Positions 16,432 to 25,302 are shown, numbered from the stretch's first letter. The stretch is DNA of 64,000 bases from Chloroflexota bacterium (GCA_011322445.1 DRMV01000048.1:1-64000); one strand, 5' to 3'. The notes: generated by a model from the letters alone, not told the origin. Numbers and translations are program-made.

Positions 16432-16526
16432 GCTCCTCTGTACCTTCCTCTGCGCCTCTGCGATTCTCTGTGCCTTTGCGTTACCTCTCTGCGTCTCTGT
16501 GATTCTCTGCGCCTCTGCGTTATCTC
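16431..16526. repeat. CTCTGCG octamer array, right side of GxxExxY cassette
   Basis: Twelve consecutive octamers in strict phase over 96 bp (for example CCTCTGCG twice, ATTCTCTG, TGCCTTTG, CTCTGCGT, CTCTGTGA, GCCTCTGC, GTTATCTC). The array begins at the GxxExxY start codon and contains the stop codon of the next acyl-CoA dehydrogenase gene (16520-16522). Confidence 0.9.
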
Positions 16527-17782
16527 AACTGCGACCCGCGGAAGCCCAAAATCTGGCGGGCGACCACCAGGCGGTTGATCTGGCCGGTGCCTTCGAAGAT
16601 GTCGTTGATCTTCGCGTCGCGGAACCACTTTTCCAACAGGAAGTCGCGGCTGTAACCCAGCGGGCCCATCAGTTCTACCGCGCGCTGCGTGATCTTGGTC
16701 ACCACCTCACCGGCTTTGACCTTGCTCATGGACGACACCAGCGCGTTGGGCTGCTGCTGGTCAGCCTGCCACACAGCCTTGAGCACCAACAGCCAGGCTT
16801 CCCGCAGCATGGCTTCCATTTCAATGATTTCGCGCTCAATGTTGGTCATCTTGGAACGCGGCAGGCCGTAGCGAATTTCCACGCCTTCCTTGGCGAGCAT
16901 CTCTTTGAGCAATTCCAGGGTGGCGCGCGCCACGCCCAGCGCGGAGGCCGACACCAGCGGGCGGGTGGCGTTGAACGTGCTCATCGCGCCTTTGAAGCCC
17001 TTGGTGGTCTTGGTGTCTTTGATAACCTCGGGGCTGCCCAAGATATTCTCGTAAGGCACACGCGCGTTCTGCAACACGATGGCGGCAGTATCGCTGACGC
17101 GAATGCCGAGTTTGTGCTCCAGTTTCGTGACCTTCACGCCCGGCGTACCGGCTTCCACCACAAACGAGCGAATGCCCGCGCGGCCTGCGCTCGGGTCAAT
17201 CGTCGCCCATACAACGATGAAGCCCGGCTCCAGTTTCTCGTAATTGGTGATGGATTTGTCGCCGGCGGTCACGAAAATCTTTTCGCCGTTCAGCACCCAC
17301 TCGTTGGTTTCCTTATCCAGCACCGCGGTCGTGCGAATCGCGGCAGTGTCGGAACCGCAGCACGGCTCGGTCATCGCCATGGCGGCAAAAGCGGGCTTGT
17401 CTTTCTTGAAACGGCTGAGGAAACGGCGCTTCTGCTCCGGCGTACCGGCGGCTTCCACCGCGGCCGCGCCCAAACCGCCACCCGGCGTGACCAGGTACAT
17501 ACCGGCATCGCCCCACGAAAGCATTTCAATCATGAAAGCCAGCATCTGATAGCCGATGCGGGGGCGGTCTTTCTTTTCCTTCTTTTCACCGCTGTCGCTG
17601 GGGGCCAGGGAACCCGCACCGCTGGCCTTCATCGCGGTGTGCATGAATTCAATGTAATCCCACGGAATTTCGTGCTCATGCTCGTCGAAATACCGCGACA
17701 CCGAGCGCATCATGTTCTCGGCGACGGTCTGGAGCATGTACTGTTGCTTGGCAATGACTTCGGGCATTTCAAAATCAATCAT
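16520..17782 (-). CDS. fadE: Acyl-CoA dehydrogenase with catalytic glutamate
   Basis: FAD-dependent enzyme of 420 residues introducing the alpha,beta double bond in acyl-CoA and passing electrons to ETF. The three acyl-CoA dehydrogenase domains are visible: MAMTEPCCGSDTAAIRT (FAD/substrate signature), the middle beta-domain with GIRVSDTAAIVLQNARVP, and the C-terminal helical domain ending in DIFEGTGQINRLVVARQIL, where Glu397 is the expected catalytic base. The ATG at 17782 precedes IDFEMPEV. It follows another acyl-CoA dehydrogenase gene across an octamer array. Confidence 0.92.
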   Translation of the reverse strand: MIDFEMPEVIAKQQYMLQTVAENMMRSVSRYFDEHEHEIPWDYIEFMHTAMKASGAGSLAPSDSGEKKEKKDRPRIGYQMLAFMIEMLSWGDAGMYLVTPGGGLGAAAVEAAGTPEQKRRFLSRFKKDKPAFAAMAMTEPCCGSDTAAIRTTAVLDKETNEWVLNGEKIFVTAGDKSITNYEKLEPGFIVVWATIDPSAGRAGIRSFVVEAGTPGVKVTKLEHKLGIRVSDTAAIVLQNARVPYENILGSPEVIKDTKTTKGFKGAMSTFNATRPLVSASALGVARATLELLKEMLAKEGVEIRYGLPRSKMTNIEREIIEMEAMLREAWLLVLKAVWQADQQQPNALVSSMSKVKAGEVVTKITQRAVELMGPLGYSRDFLLEKWFRDAKINDIFEGTGQINRLVVARQILGFRGSQLR

Positions 17783-17807
17783 GGCAAAACCTCCGGGGAG
17801 GGGGAAG

Positions 17808-17943
17808 TGGTTACTTCGTTGCTTCGTTGCTTCGTTGCTTCGTTACCTAGTTACATGGTTGCGGAGCCGTATCCTAACTTCCTATCATCCTAACTTCCCT
17901 AACTTTCCTGCTCCGCAACTCGCAATTCGCCACTCGCAATCTC
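17808..17943. repeat. Compound 136-bp array of 17 octamers
   Basis: The whole gap between the two acyl-CoA dehydrogenase genes is 8-bp phased. First come TCGTTGCT units (three identical), then TCCTAACT-type units, then CGCAACT-type units. GTTGCGGAGC (17858-17867) and GCTCCGCAAC (17910-17919) form a perfect 10-bp inverted repeat around the TCCTAACT block. The array runs to the stop codon of the next gene. Confidence 0.9.
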
Positions 17944-19037
17944 TACACCATCGCGAGACCGGCAAACGTCGCAAAGCCGCGACCGTTGCGCATCCACAAT
18001 TCCACCGGATGCTCACGGATGTAACCATGACCGCCCAGCACCTGCACCGCGCGGTCGGTGACCATCATCGCCATATCGGAAGCCGCCACATGGGCAAGAT
18101 AGGCATGCTTGTAGAGATCATCCTTGCCTTTGTCCAACTTCCACGCGGCTTCCCACACCAGCAGACGGACGCCTTCGATTTCGGTCGCCATCTCGGCCAG
18201 CATGAAGGCAATGGCCTGTTTCTGACCGATCTTCACGCCGAAAGCCTCACGGTCTTTGGCGTAGTCAATGGCGTATTCCAGCGCTGCGCGGGACATACCC
18301 ACCGCGAGTGCGGCATTCGCAACCCACATGGAAGCCTGCAACAGCGCAAAATCGTGGCCTTCCGGCCCGCCCAGGCGGTTTTCTTTGGGAATGCGCACGC
18401 CTTCGAACTTTACACGATAAAGCGGCAGCGCGTGCACGCCCAGCAGTTTGTGCCGCTCGACCACGCTCACCCCCTCAGCACCCTTGGGCACAATAAAGCC
18501 CTGGGTTTTGCCGTCCAGTTTGGCATACACAATCATGCCCTCATAACCCTCGGCAAAAGGCACGTAAACCTTCTCGCCAGTGATGACATACGCGTCCCCG
18601 TCTTCCTCAGCCACAGTCTGCAAATCGTTGGCGTCGAAATCGAACTTCCATTCAATGAGCGCTGAGGTGTAAGGCTTCCACTCAGCCTCGATGACCGGCG
18701 GGATGAGTTCCTGCTTCTGCTCCTCGGAACCCACCATCAAAATCGGCAACACATACAGGCTGGGCGCCATCACGGCCAGGGAAGCCGCCAAGTCGCCCCA
18801 GGCCATCTCTTCCGCCGCCAACACACTGGTTACCGCCGACCGCTCGCCAAACCCGCCGTATTCCTCAGGCACCGAGGCTTGCAGAATGCCGAGTTCCCAA
18901 CCTTTTTCCACCAAATCCATCGAAAGTTGGGCTTCTTCGTCAGCATCCCGCATGGCGGGGCGCAGGTCGTTGGCGGCATACCGCTTGACGGCATCCACCA
19001 ACATGCGTTGTTCTTCAGAAGGCTCAAACGAATACAT
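17943..19037 (-). CDS. Acyl-CoA dehydrogenase-like protein lacking the usual catalytic glutamate
   Basis: 364 residues with the acyl-CoA dehydrogenase fold: N-terminal helices (EEQRMLVDAVKRYA), ASVPEEYGGFGERS, the central beta-domain, and C-terminal AVQVLGGHGYIREHPVELWMR. Where active enzymes have an IYEGT..IQ motif with the catalytic Glu, this one reads NGRGFATFAGLAMV and then stops, about 15 residues short of the family norm. FAD-side residues in the beta-domain also look divergent. It may be the non-catalytic partner of the neighbouring dehydrogenase, as in known heterotetrameric bacterial enzymes. The ATG at 19037 is chosen because of GAGGAG 8 nt upstream. Confidence 0.85.
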   Translation of the reverse strand: MYSFEPSEEQRMLVDAVKRYAANDLRPAMRDADEEAQLSMDLVEKGWELGILQASVPEEYGGFGERSAVTSVLAAEEMAWGDLAASLAVMAPSLYVLPILMVGSEEQKQELIPPVIEAEWKPYTSALIEWKFDFDANDLQTVAEEDGDAYVITGEKVYVPFAEGYEGMIVYAKLDGKTQGFIVPKGAEGVSVVERHKLLGVHALPLYRVKFEGVRIPKENRLGGPEGHDFALLQASMWVANAALAVGMSRAALEYAIDYAKDREAFGVKIGQKQAIAFMLAEMATEIEGVRLLVWEAAWKLDKGKDDLYKHAYLAHVAASDMAMMVTDRAVQVLGGHGYIREHPVELWMRNGRGFATFAGLAMV

Positions 19038-19139
19038 AGGCCACACTCCTCTCGAAAGGTTTGGGATGCCGCCCCAGGCGGGGACAGTGGTGCTGCCCCC
19101 GCCCTGCGGGACACCCCTCCATCCATCCGAAACGGCGTC

Positions 19140-20192
19140 TCACATCGAAACGCCCGTTTTCACCAACCGACGATAACGAATCGGCGCTTCCGGGTCGGCT
19201 TCCACTTCCTGCAAATTGTCGATACCCAGGAAGCCCCGCTCATACAAATACTCTACGTGGGCACCGGCCTCGCTGAGCGCCAGCAAGACGTTGTAACCGC
19301 CCACCTTCCCAAACATAAACCGGGAAGCCTCGGCCACGGTATGCGGCGTTTCCAGGAAGCCCAGCAAAGCATTCAGCCGCTCCCGATGGGTTGCCCGAAT
19401 GGCGGCAATGCGCGCTGGAATATCCTCCACCGGGCGCTTGTGCCCCCCCAACGCCACTCGCACGCCCTCCAGCCAGCCTTCCACCCGCGCGAGCGATTCC
19501 AGATAATGCCCCAACCCGGTGGAAAGCGTGATGCTTTCCGGCGATTGGTGCGGGCTGATTTCGGAAAGGACATGATCGCCCGCAAACAACACCTCATCCA
19601 GCCGGATGACCACATGGCCGGGGCAATGGCCGGGCGTGTGCAACATCTCCAGGGGGCCAAGGCGCATGCCCACGGCTTCGTAAGTAAAATCTACCGGCAC
19701 CGAGCGGAAAAACATTTTGGGCATGGTATACATTGCCAGCAGTTCCTGCCGCCGCTCGGCCCGCACGCCGGCCTGCGCCAGGAAGCGTTCCAGGCGGCTG
19801 GAAGCCACCGCGAGCCGCTCCTCGTAATTGGTCAGCGTGCGGCGGGCCAATTCGTGCACGCCCACTTTGGCATCGGTGCGGGTTTTCAGGAAGCCCAGCC
19901 CCCCAAAATGGTCAATGTGCCCATGCGTAATCAAAATGTGCGTCAGGTCTTCCGGCCCAAAAGACTGCCCCAACACCTCGCCAGCCCAGCGGAACCCCGC
20001 CAACAACCCCTCGTTGGCGCTATCCACCCCCGACCCGGTGTCAATCAGCACGCGCAGGTCGTCCGTCACCACCAGGTACGCACACGCCCAGAAGCCGGGG
20101 AAGGCTTCCAGGGGCAGGCGGAACACTTGCGCGCCGCTGCGGGTGCGGAAGTGCATCCGCTCACAGCGTTGGGTTGTGGGGATGGTGTCCAT
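19140..20192 (-). CDS. MBL-fold metallohydrolase (LACTB2-like)
   Basis: 350-residue metallo-beta-lactamase-fold hydrolase. The metal motif HGHIDHFGG is intact; later ligands lie in HTPGHCPGHVV, FAGDHVL and GGHKRPV. The C-terminal ~90 residues form a winged-helix-like tail, as in LACTB2 and related hydrolases that act on thioesters or RNA. The context between the TetR regulator and acyl-CoA dehydrogenases favours a thioesterase-like role, which is an inference. The ATG at 20192 has AAGGAC upstream; it begins 10 bp after the tetR stop. Confidence 0.8.
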   Translation of the reverse strand: MDTIPTTQRCERMHFRTRSGAQVFRLPLEAFPGFWACAYLVVTDDLRVLIDTGSGVDSANEGLLAGFRWAGEVLGQSFGPEDLTHILITHGHIDHFGGLGFLKTRTDAKVGVHELARRTLTNYEERLAVASSRLERFLAQAGVRAERRQELLAMYTMPKMFFRSVPVDFTYEAVGMRLGPLEMLHTPGHCPGHVVIRLDEVLFAGDHVLSEISPHQSPESITLSTGLGHYLESLARVEGWLEGVRVALGGHKRPVEDIPARIAAIRATHRERLNALLGFLETPHTVAEASRFMFGKVGGYNVLLALSEAGAHVEYLYERGFLGIDNLQEVEADPEAPIRYRRLVKTGVSM

Positions 20193-20202
20193 TGTGCCGT
20201 CC

Positions 20203-20835
20203 TTAGCCCGCGGCCTTGTCGGCGTTGGTGGGCATGCAATCGGGCAAAACCAGGCTTCGCAAAGCCACCCGAGCAAAATAAGTGCCGATTTCCTCGGGGG
20301 TAAGCGGCCCCGAAGGGCGGTACCAGATGACCAGCCAGTTGATCATGCCCAAAAGGGCCTTGGCCGCCAGCGAAGGATCCTCGGCCTGGAAAGTGCCCGC
20401 GCGTTGTCCTTCCAGAAGCAACTCCCGCCACAGGCGCTCATAGGCATCGCGCCGCTTGACATGCTGGGCGCGCACCTCGGGCTCCAAAAAGCGAAACTCT
20501 AAAAGCAAAACTGCGGCCAGGTCTCGGTTCTCGGCGAGCACACGGGTATAGCCGAGCACAGCCTGCCGCAGTTTCTCTTCGGGCGGGGCTTCCATAGCCA
20601 AAACGCCCTGCATTTGCTCGATGAGCAAATCCAGGGCGCGATCAAGCAAAGCCACAAGGATTTCCTGCTTGCTGGCCACGTGATGATAAAGGCTGGCCTT
20701 TTGTAAGTGGACGGCATGGGCAATATCCTGCATCGAGGCCGCGTGATACCCCTTGCGGCGGAAAATACGCGCCGCAGCCTCGAGGATATCTTCGCGAGTG
20801 ACAGGCGTACGAGGTGCCAAAGAAGCATCAACCAT
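20203..20835 (-). CDS. TetR-family regulator of fatty-acid degradation (FadR-like)
   Basis: 210 residues. The N-terminal HTH TREDILEAAARIFRRKGYHAASMQDIAHAVHLQKASLYHHVASKQEIL is typical TetR. The C-terminal ligand domain is helical and matches the size of acyl-CoA-responsive TetR proteins. It is the first gene of the fad operon and has an operator-like palindrome at its own promoter, so autoregulation with acyl-CoA as inducer is likely. The ATG at 20835 follows GAGGA by 8 nt; a longer frame would cross the promoter. Confidence 0.85.
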   Translation of the reverse strand: MVDASLAPRTPVTREDILEAAARIFRRKGYHAASMQDIAHAVHLQKASLYHHVASKQEILVALLDRALDLLIEQMQGVLAMEAPPEEKLRQAVLGYTRVLAENRDLAAVLLLEFRFLEPEVRAQHVKRRDAYERLWRELLLEGQRAGTFQAEDPSLAAKALLGMINWLVIWYRPSGPLTPEEIGTYFARVALRSLVLPDCMPTNADKAAG

Positions 20836-20852
20836 CAGCGCATTCCTCAGAG

Positions 20853-20921
20853 AACCAACCCTCGCCCTACCGACCGGTTGGTTGGTGTCTTGAGTATAAC
20901 GAAAAGGCAGAGAAATGTCAA
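20853..20921 (-). promoter_or_regulatory. fad operon promoter with TetR operator
   Basis: On the minus strand TTGACA (20916-20921), a 17-bp spacer and TATACT (20893-20898) make a near-consensus promoter. Just downstream lies the palindrome ACCAACCGGTCGGT (20869-20882 on the complement). AACCAACC and GGTTGGTT (20853-20860 and 20876-20883) form a second, wider inverted repeat. Binding there would block transcription start. Confidence 0.8.
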
Positions 20922-20938
20922 GCGCCACCGCCCTTCCA

Positions 20939-20967
20939 TTGCACCTATAACCAAACTGGCATAAAAT
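20939..20967 (+). promoter_or_regulatory. Promoter for the 129-residue membrane protein gene
   Basis: TTGCAC (20939-20944), 17 bp, TAAAAT (20962-20967), about 110 bp before the start codon. It points away from the fad promoter. Confidence 0.6.
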
Positions 20968-21080
20968 TCAAGCGGTTGTCGTGGCTTTGTGAGGGCATCT
21001 CAATATAGCCCAAAGCGCACCCTTCCTACGCTGCTTGTGCTTGCGCCTTCAACTCAAAGTAGGTGAAAGGAGACACCACC

Positions 21081-21467
21081 ATGACGATCCATCATCGCAA
21101 ACTGTGGGGAATTCTCGCACTGGTTATCGGCTTCTTCCCGGCGCTCAGCGGCTTGCTGATCCTGTTGGGCCACGGAAACGGCAGCAGCGCGCTGATCACA
21201 GGAGGGCTGGTAATTCTCTTCGGCATCGCGCTGCTCACACAGCCTTACTTCGAAGTACACGACCACAACATCATCTTATACAGCCTGGTTGGCACCAAAG
21301 AGGTGATAGAATTCAACTCGCTGCAGGATGTAGAAATCAAGAACAACAAAGTCTACGTCCGCCTTCCCAATGGCAAAGTCAAGCGCGTGCAGGCATCCAG
21401 GTTCATGGCCGCCAAGCGCGATTGGGAAACCTTCGTGCAAAAGGTGCAACAAGCCCATTCCGCATGA
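21081..21467 (+). CDS. Small membrane protein of unknown function (two TM helices, PH-like tail)
   Basis: 129-residue protein. Two hydrophobic helices (residues ~10-27 and ~36-54) are followed by a soluble beta-rich tail (VHDHNIILYSLVGTKEVIEFNSLQDVEI...) resembling the small bacterial PH-like domains attached to membrane anchors. It is probably exposed to the cytosol. The ATG at 21081 follows GAAAGGAGA. It stands alone between the fad operon and sbcC; function unknown. Confidence 0.7.
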   Translation: MTIHHRKLWGILALVIGFFPALSGLLILLGHGNGSSALITGGLVILFGIALLTQPYFEVHDHNIILYSLVGTKEVIEFNSLQDVEIKNNKVYVRLPNGKVKRVQASRFMAAKRDWETFVQKVQQAHSA

Positions 21468-21599
21468 CGTTGCACGCCTTCCCCATAAAGCCCCGGCGCC
21501 CCCTACCTCCCCCACATTCCAGCAAGATACGCTATAATCTCGGCACGCCTTCCTCTTGCAATCGCGCCGTAGCCGCGGCATTCCCCTTCCCCTTCAACC

Positions 21600-24170
21600 A
21601 TGATTCCTCGCACCCTCACCCTCTCCGGCTTCCTTTCCTATCGCGAACCCGTCACGGTCGATTTCACCCCTATCACCTTAGCCTGCATCAGCGGCCCCAA
21701 CGGGGCAGGCAAATCGACCCTGCTCGACGCGATCACCTGGGCGCTCTTCGGCCAGGCGCGCCAGCGCGGCGACGGCGTGATCAACACCGCTGCCGAAAAG
21801 GCTACCGCCTCGGTTTCCTTTGAATTTTCCTACGAAGAAAACATCTATCGCGTGCAGCGCACCCGCGCGCGGGGTAAAAGCACCACGCTGGAATTCCAAC
21901 TGCGGCTACCCGACGGTGCCTGGAAACCCCTTACCGCTGGCAGCGTGCGAGAAACCCAGACCCGCATCGAAGAAACGCTGCGCATGGACTACGACACCTT
22001 CATCCATGCCTCGTTCTTCTTACAAGGCGAAGCCGACAAATTTTCGCGGGAACGCCCGGGCAAACGCAAAGAGGTGTTGGGGCGCATTTTAGGGCTGGGG
22101 GTGTGGGAGACCTACCGCGAAGCCACCGCCGAGCGCCGCCGCGCTGCCGAAGCCGAAATCAACCGCCTCGATGGCCGAATGGCCGAAATGCGCGCGGAAA
22201 TTGCCCACGAAGCCGCCATCGCGGCCCAACTTCGCGAGGTAGAAGCCGACATCGCCCGCCTGAGCGAAGCCGCCGAGGCCCAGGAAGCCCTGTTGCGGGA
22301 ATACGCCCGCGCCCAGGCGGCCTTGGAGCAACAACGCCTGCTGGTAGGCGAACTGGAAGCCCAGATCGGACGACTGAAAACCAGCCTTACCGACCTCACC
22401 GCCCGCCTCGCCGAGCGAGAAACCGAACACGAAAAACTTCAAGCCTTGCTGGCGCGCGAAGACGCCATTCGCGCGGCCTATCAGGCATGGCAACGCGCCC
22501 GCGAGGAACTGAGCCGCTGGGAAACCCAGGCCGAGAAATTCCGTGCGTTGGATGAGGAACGCCAGCCACTGCTGCGCGCCATCCAGGCCGAAGAAGCCAG
22601 ACACCGTGAAACGCTGGCCCACCTGGAGCAACAAGCCCGGCAAGCCGCCGAGGCCCGCCAAAACCTCACCGCAGTAGAAAAAGACCTGGCCGAAGCCGAA
22701 GCCGCACTGAGCGAAATCGAAAAAGCCATCGAAGCCGCCAAAGCCGCCGAGAGCCGCCGCGACGAACTCACCCAACGCCTCAGCGAACTGGCGGCCCGCC
22801 GCGACCGTCTCAAACAAGAAGGTAACGACTTCAAAGCCCGCATCGCCCGGCTGGAAAGCGTCACCACCCCCTCTTGCCCCCTCTGCGGCCAGCCGCTCAC
22901 CGAGGCCCACAAAGCCGACATCCTCGCCCAGTGGCAGGCGCAAGTCGACGCCCTGCGCGCCGATTATCAGGCCGTCAACGACGAAATCAAAGCCCTGCGC
23001 GCCGAGCACGCCGCGGCCCAGAGCGAACTCGCCCGGCTGCCGGGGCTGCAAAAGCAGGCCCGCGCCCTGGCTGAGCATCGCGGCAGCCTGCTCAACCGCC
23101 GGCAAGCCCTGCAAGAAACCCTCGAACAGTGGGAAAAAGAAGGCCAGACGCGGCTGGAAACCTTGCGCCGCACGCTGGAAAGGGGCGATTTTGCCCGCGA
23201 AGCCCGCACCCGCCTCAAAGCCCTGGACGACCGCCTGCGGGAACTGGGCTACGACCCCGCCGCCCATGCCGAAGCCCGTCGCGCCGAAGAAGCCGCCCGC
23301 ACCGCCGAAGCCGAATGGCAGGCGCTGGAAAGCGCGCGCGCGGTGCTGCAACACCTCGACCGGGAAACCGCCGACCTGCGCGCTCAAATTCAAACCCTCG
23401 AGGCCCAACTCAAACCCCTACGCGCCCGCCACACCAAGGCTTACCGCCAACTGCAAGCCGCCGAAAGCCAAAGTCCCGACACCGCCACGGCCGAGCGCAA
23501 ACTGGCCGACCTGCGCGAGCGCATCGCCGAACTGCAAAAAGCCCGCGGCGGCCTGCAACAACAGGCCCACCTCATTGCCAAGTACAAGCACAACCTCGAA
23601 GAACTCAACGCCCGCCGCGAGGCCATCGCCCGCGACGTGGGGCGCTTCAAGACCCTGGAAACCGCCTTCGGACGCAACGGCATTCCCAGCCTGCTGATTG
23701 AGCAAGCCCTCCCGCTGCTGGAAGAGGAAGCCAACCGCATTCTGGAGCGGCTGACCGACGGCCAAATGCACGTCCACTTCCGCACCCAGGCGCCTTACAA
23801 AGACGTCAAACGCAAAGACATGAAAGAGACGCTGGACATCATCATCAGCGATGCCTACGGCCAGCGCGATTACGAAAGTTATTCCGGCGGCGAGGCTTTC
23901 CGGGTCGATTTTGCCATTCGGGTGGCATTAGCCCGCCTCCTGGCCCATCGCGCCGGCGCGCGGCTGCAAACGCTGGTCATCGACGAAGGTTTCGGCAGCC
24001 AGGATGCCGAAGGCCGCCAGCGCCTGCTGGAAGCCATCCGTGCCGTGCAAGACGACTTCGCCAAGATTTTGGTCATCACCCACATTGAGGAATTGAAAGA
24101 AGCCTTCCCTGCCCGCATCGAAGTGCGCAAAACCCCGCGCGGTTCACAAGTGGAAGTGGTGCTGGTATAA
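21600..24170 (+). CDS. sbcC: SbcC/Rad50-like exonuclease ATPase subunit
   Basis: 856-residue SMC-like ATPase. Walker A GPNGAGKST (32-40) is at the N-terminus. Two long Ala/Glu/Arg-rich coiled coils surround the zinc hook CPLC (C426 and C429), exactly mid-protein. The C-terminal head carries SYSGGEAFRVDFAIRVALARLL and Walker B TLVIDEGFGSQD. With SbcD it opens DNA ends and hairpins, and inverted repeats such as those in this window would be natural substrates. No sbcD gene is adjacent. A TATAAT at 21533-21538 lies about 60 bp upstream. Confidence 0.92.
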   Translation: MIPRTLTLSGFLSYREPVTVDFTPITLACISGPNGAGKSTLLDAITWALFGQARQRGDGVINTAAEKATASVSFEFSYEENIYRVQRTRARGKSTTLEFQLRLPDGAWKPLTAGSVRETQTRIEETLRMDYDTFIHASFFLQGEADKFSRERPGKRKEVLGRILGLGVWETYREATAERRRAAEAEINRLDGRMAEMRAEIAHEAAIAAQLREVEADIARLSEAAEAQEALLREYARAQAALEQQRLLVGELEAQIGRLKTSLTDLTARLAERETEHEKLQALLAREDAIRAAYQAWQRAREELSRWETQAEKFRALDEERQPLLRAIQAEEARHRETLAHLEQQARQAAEARQNLTAVEKDLAEAEAALSEIEKAIEAAKAAESRRDELTQRLSELAARRDRLKQEGNDFKARIARLESVTTPSCPLCGQPLTEAHKADILAQWQAQVDALRADYQAVNDEIKALRAEHAAAQSELARLPGLQKQARALAEHRGSLLNRRQALQETLEQWEKEGQTRLETLRRTLERGDFAREARTRLKALDDRLRELGYDPAAHAEARRAEEAARTAEAEWQALESARAVLQHLDRETADLRAQIQTLEAQLKPLRARHTKAYRQLQAAESQSPDTATAERKLADLRERIAELQKARGGLQQQAHLIAKYKHNLEELNARREAIARDVGRFKTLETAFGRNGIPSLLIEQALPLLEEEANRILERLTDGQMHVHFRTQAPYKDVKRKDMKETLDIIISDAYGQRDYESYSGGEAFRVDFAIRVALARLLAHRAGARLQTLVIDEGFGSQDAEGRQRLLEAIRAVQDDFAKILVITHIEELKEAFPARIEVRKTPRGSQVEVVLV

Positions 24171-24197
24171 CGCCCCCCCTCAGCCCATGCTCAGCCT

Positions 24198-25271
24198 TCA
24201 GCGCAAATAAATCGGGTTGCTAAAAATCCACCCCCGGCGGCGCCCCCAGGCATGCAGGTAAGCCTCAATCCGGTAAGCCCCCGGGCTCGTCACAGTGGCA
24301 GTGCAAATTTCGCGCCCTTTCCAGCGTTGCACGACCTCACCGTGACGGACGAGGCGGCATTCTGCCTTGCGCGGCAGGCGAATTTTCAAAGTGACGCCGC
24401 CATTGAGCGGCAAGGTTTCGCCCATGGTGGCTTCCCTGCGCTCACCGGTCGCCGTAAAGCGGAACCCCCGCGTGCTGGCGGGCAGGTCGTAACCCACAAA
24501 GCCGCGGCCTTCGTGCAGGGCCGCATAAATCACCCGCCGGTCGTGTTCCAGCCGCCCATTCAGCGGTTCGGCAAGGAGCAAATGGGTGGTGATGGCGCGA
24601 AAGTGCTTTTCGTAAGGGAACAACCTCAAGCGCAGCGGCCCCAGCCGGTAAACATTGGCATGGGCATCGGCCCCACCCACCGCGGCCACGTGCTTTCCCG
24701 CCGCGAGCAGGCTATCCCAACGGGCCAGGGCTTCCCGATAAGGCCCCACCGCCACTTGATGGAAAAAGAGGCTGTAAAAGAGAATGTGCACGGGGGTTTT
24801 GAGGTGTCCTTTGAACTCGCTCAACGCGTTCCAGATTTCCAGACCGGTATAGCCCTCGGCGTCCCAGGCTTCCCACGAGATGTCAGGCTCCCCCACCAGC
24901 GGAGCAGCGGGGTCCACCGGGTGGGCAATGAAGGCCATTCCCCCCGCCTGGGCCACGGCCTGAAACAGCCGGGCCGGATCATGGGCATAAGGCGCCATTT
25001 CGCGCCCCGCGCCGAAGACCAGGGTGTGGTTTTTCTGCGGTTCGCGGGTCGGGTCGTGCACTTCTTCCCCCACCAGCAACACCACGCGCCGGCCGTCACG
25101 AACATAGACTTTCTCAGCGCCTTCCACCCAAACGTTATGGTCGGTGACAATCACCGCATCGACCCCGGCCCGCAGCGCAGCCTCGGCAATTTCGCGATGG
25201 GTGCCCGCCCCATCGGAGAAGCGGGTGTGCATGTGCAAAGCGATAATGGCTTCGTGCCAGGCAGAAGGCAT
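24198..25271 (-). CDS. PHP-domain metal-dependent phosphoesterase
   Basis: 357 residues with PHP metal motifs: HMHTRFSDG (motif 1), VTDHN (motif 2), GEEVHD, FIAHPVDP and a late GGADAH. The remaining C-terminal ~90 residues form a beta-rich extension (FTATGERREATMG... and SPGAYRIEAYLH) resembling a carbohydrate/Ig-like cap seen in PHP proteins that carry a C-terminal beta-sandwich. The likely activity is hydrolysis of phosphate esters; the substrate is unknown. It is convergent with sbcC. Confidence 0.82.
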   Translation of the reverse strand: MPSAWHEAIIALHMHTRFSDGAGTHREIAEAALRAGVDAVIVTDHNVWVEGAEKVYVRDGRRVVLLVGEEVHDPTREPQKNHTLVFGAGREMAPYAHDPARLFQAVAQAGGMAFIAHPVDPAAPLVGEPDISWEAWDAEGYTGLEIWNALSEFKGHLKTPVHILFYSLFFHQVAVGPYREALARWDSLLAAGKHVAAVGGADAHANVYRLGPLRLRLFPYEKHFRAITTHLLLAEPLNGRLEHDRRVIYAALHEGRGFVGYDLPASTRGFRFTATGERREATMGETLPLNGGVTLKIRLPRKAECRLVRHGEVVQRWKGREICTATVTSPGAYRIEAYLHAWGRRRGWIFSNPIYLR

Positions 25272-25273
25272 GT

Positions 25274-25302
25274 TTGACGATTCCTTGGGGGGAAGGTATA
25301 AT
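25274..25302 (+). promoter_or_regulatory. secG promoter
   Basis: TTGACG (25274-25279), exact 17-bp spacer, TATAAT (25297-25302). It lies about 45 bp before the secG start and overlaps the divergent PHP gene's upstream region. Confidence 0.75.

Noticed and set aside
12964-16526. Insertion sequence with transposase
   Set aside because: The genes between the inverted arrays are a four-helix-bundle protein and a PD-(D/E)XK-like protein; no transposase or recombinase motif is present, so a classical IS call is not supported.
12964-17943. CRISPR array
   Set aside because: Repeats are 8 bp, contiguous, without unique spacers, and no cas gene is present.
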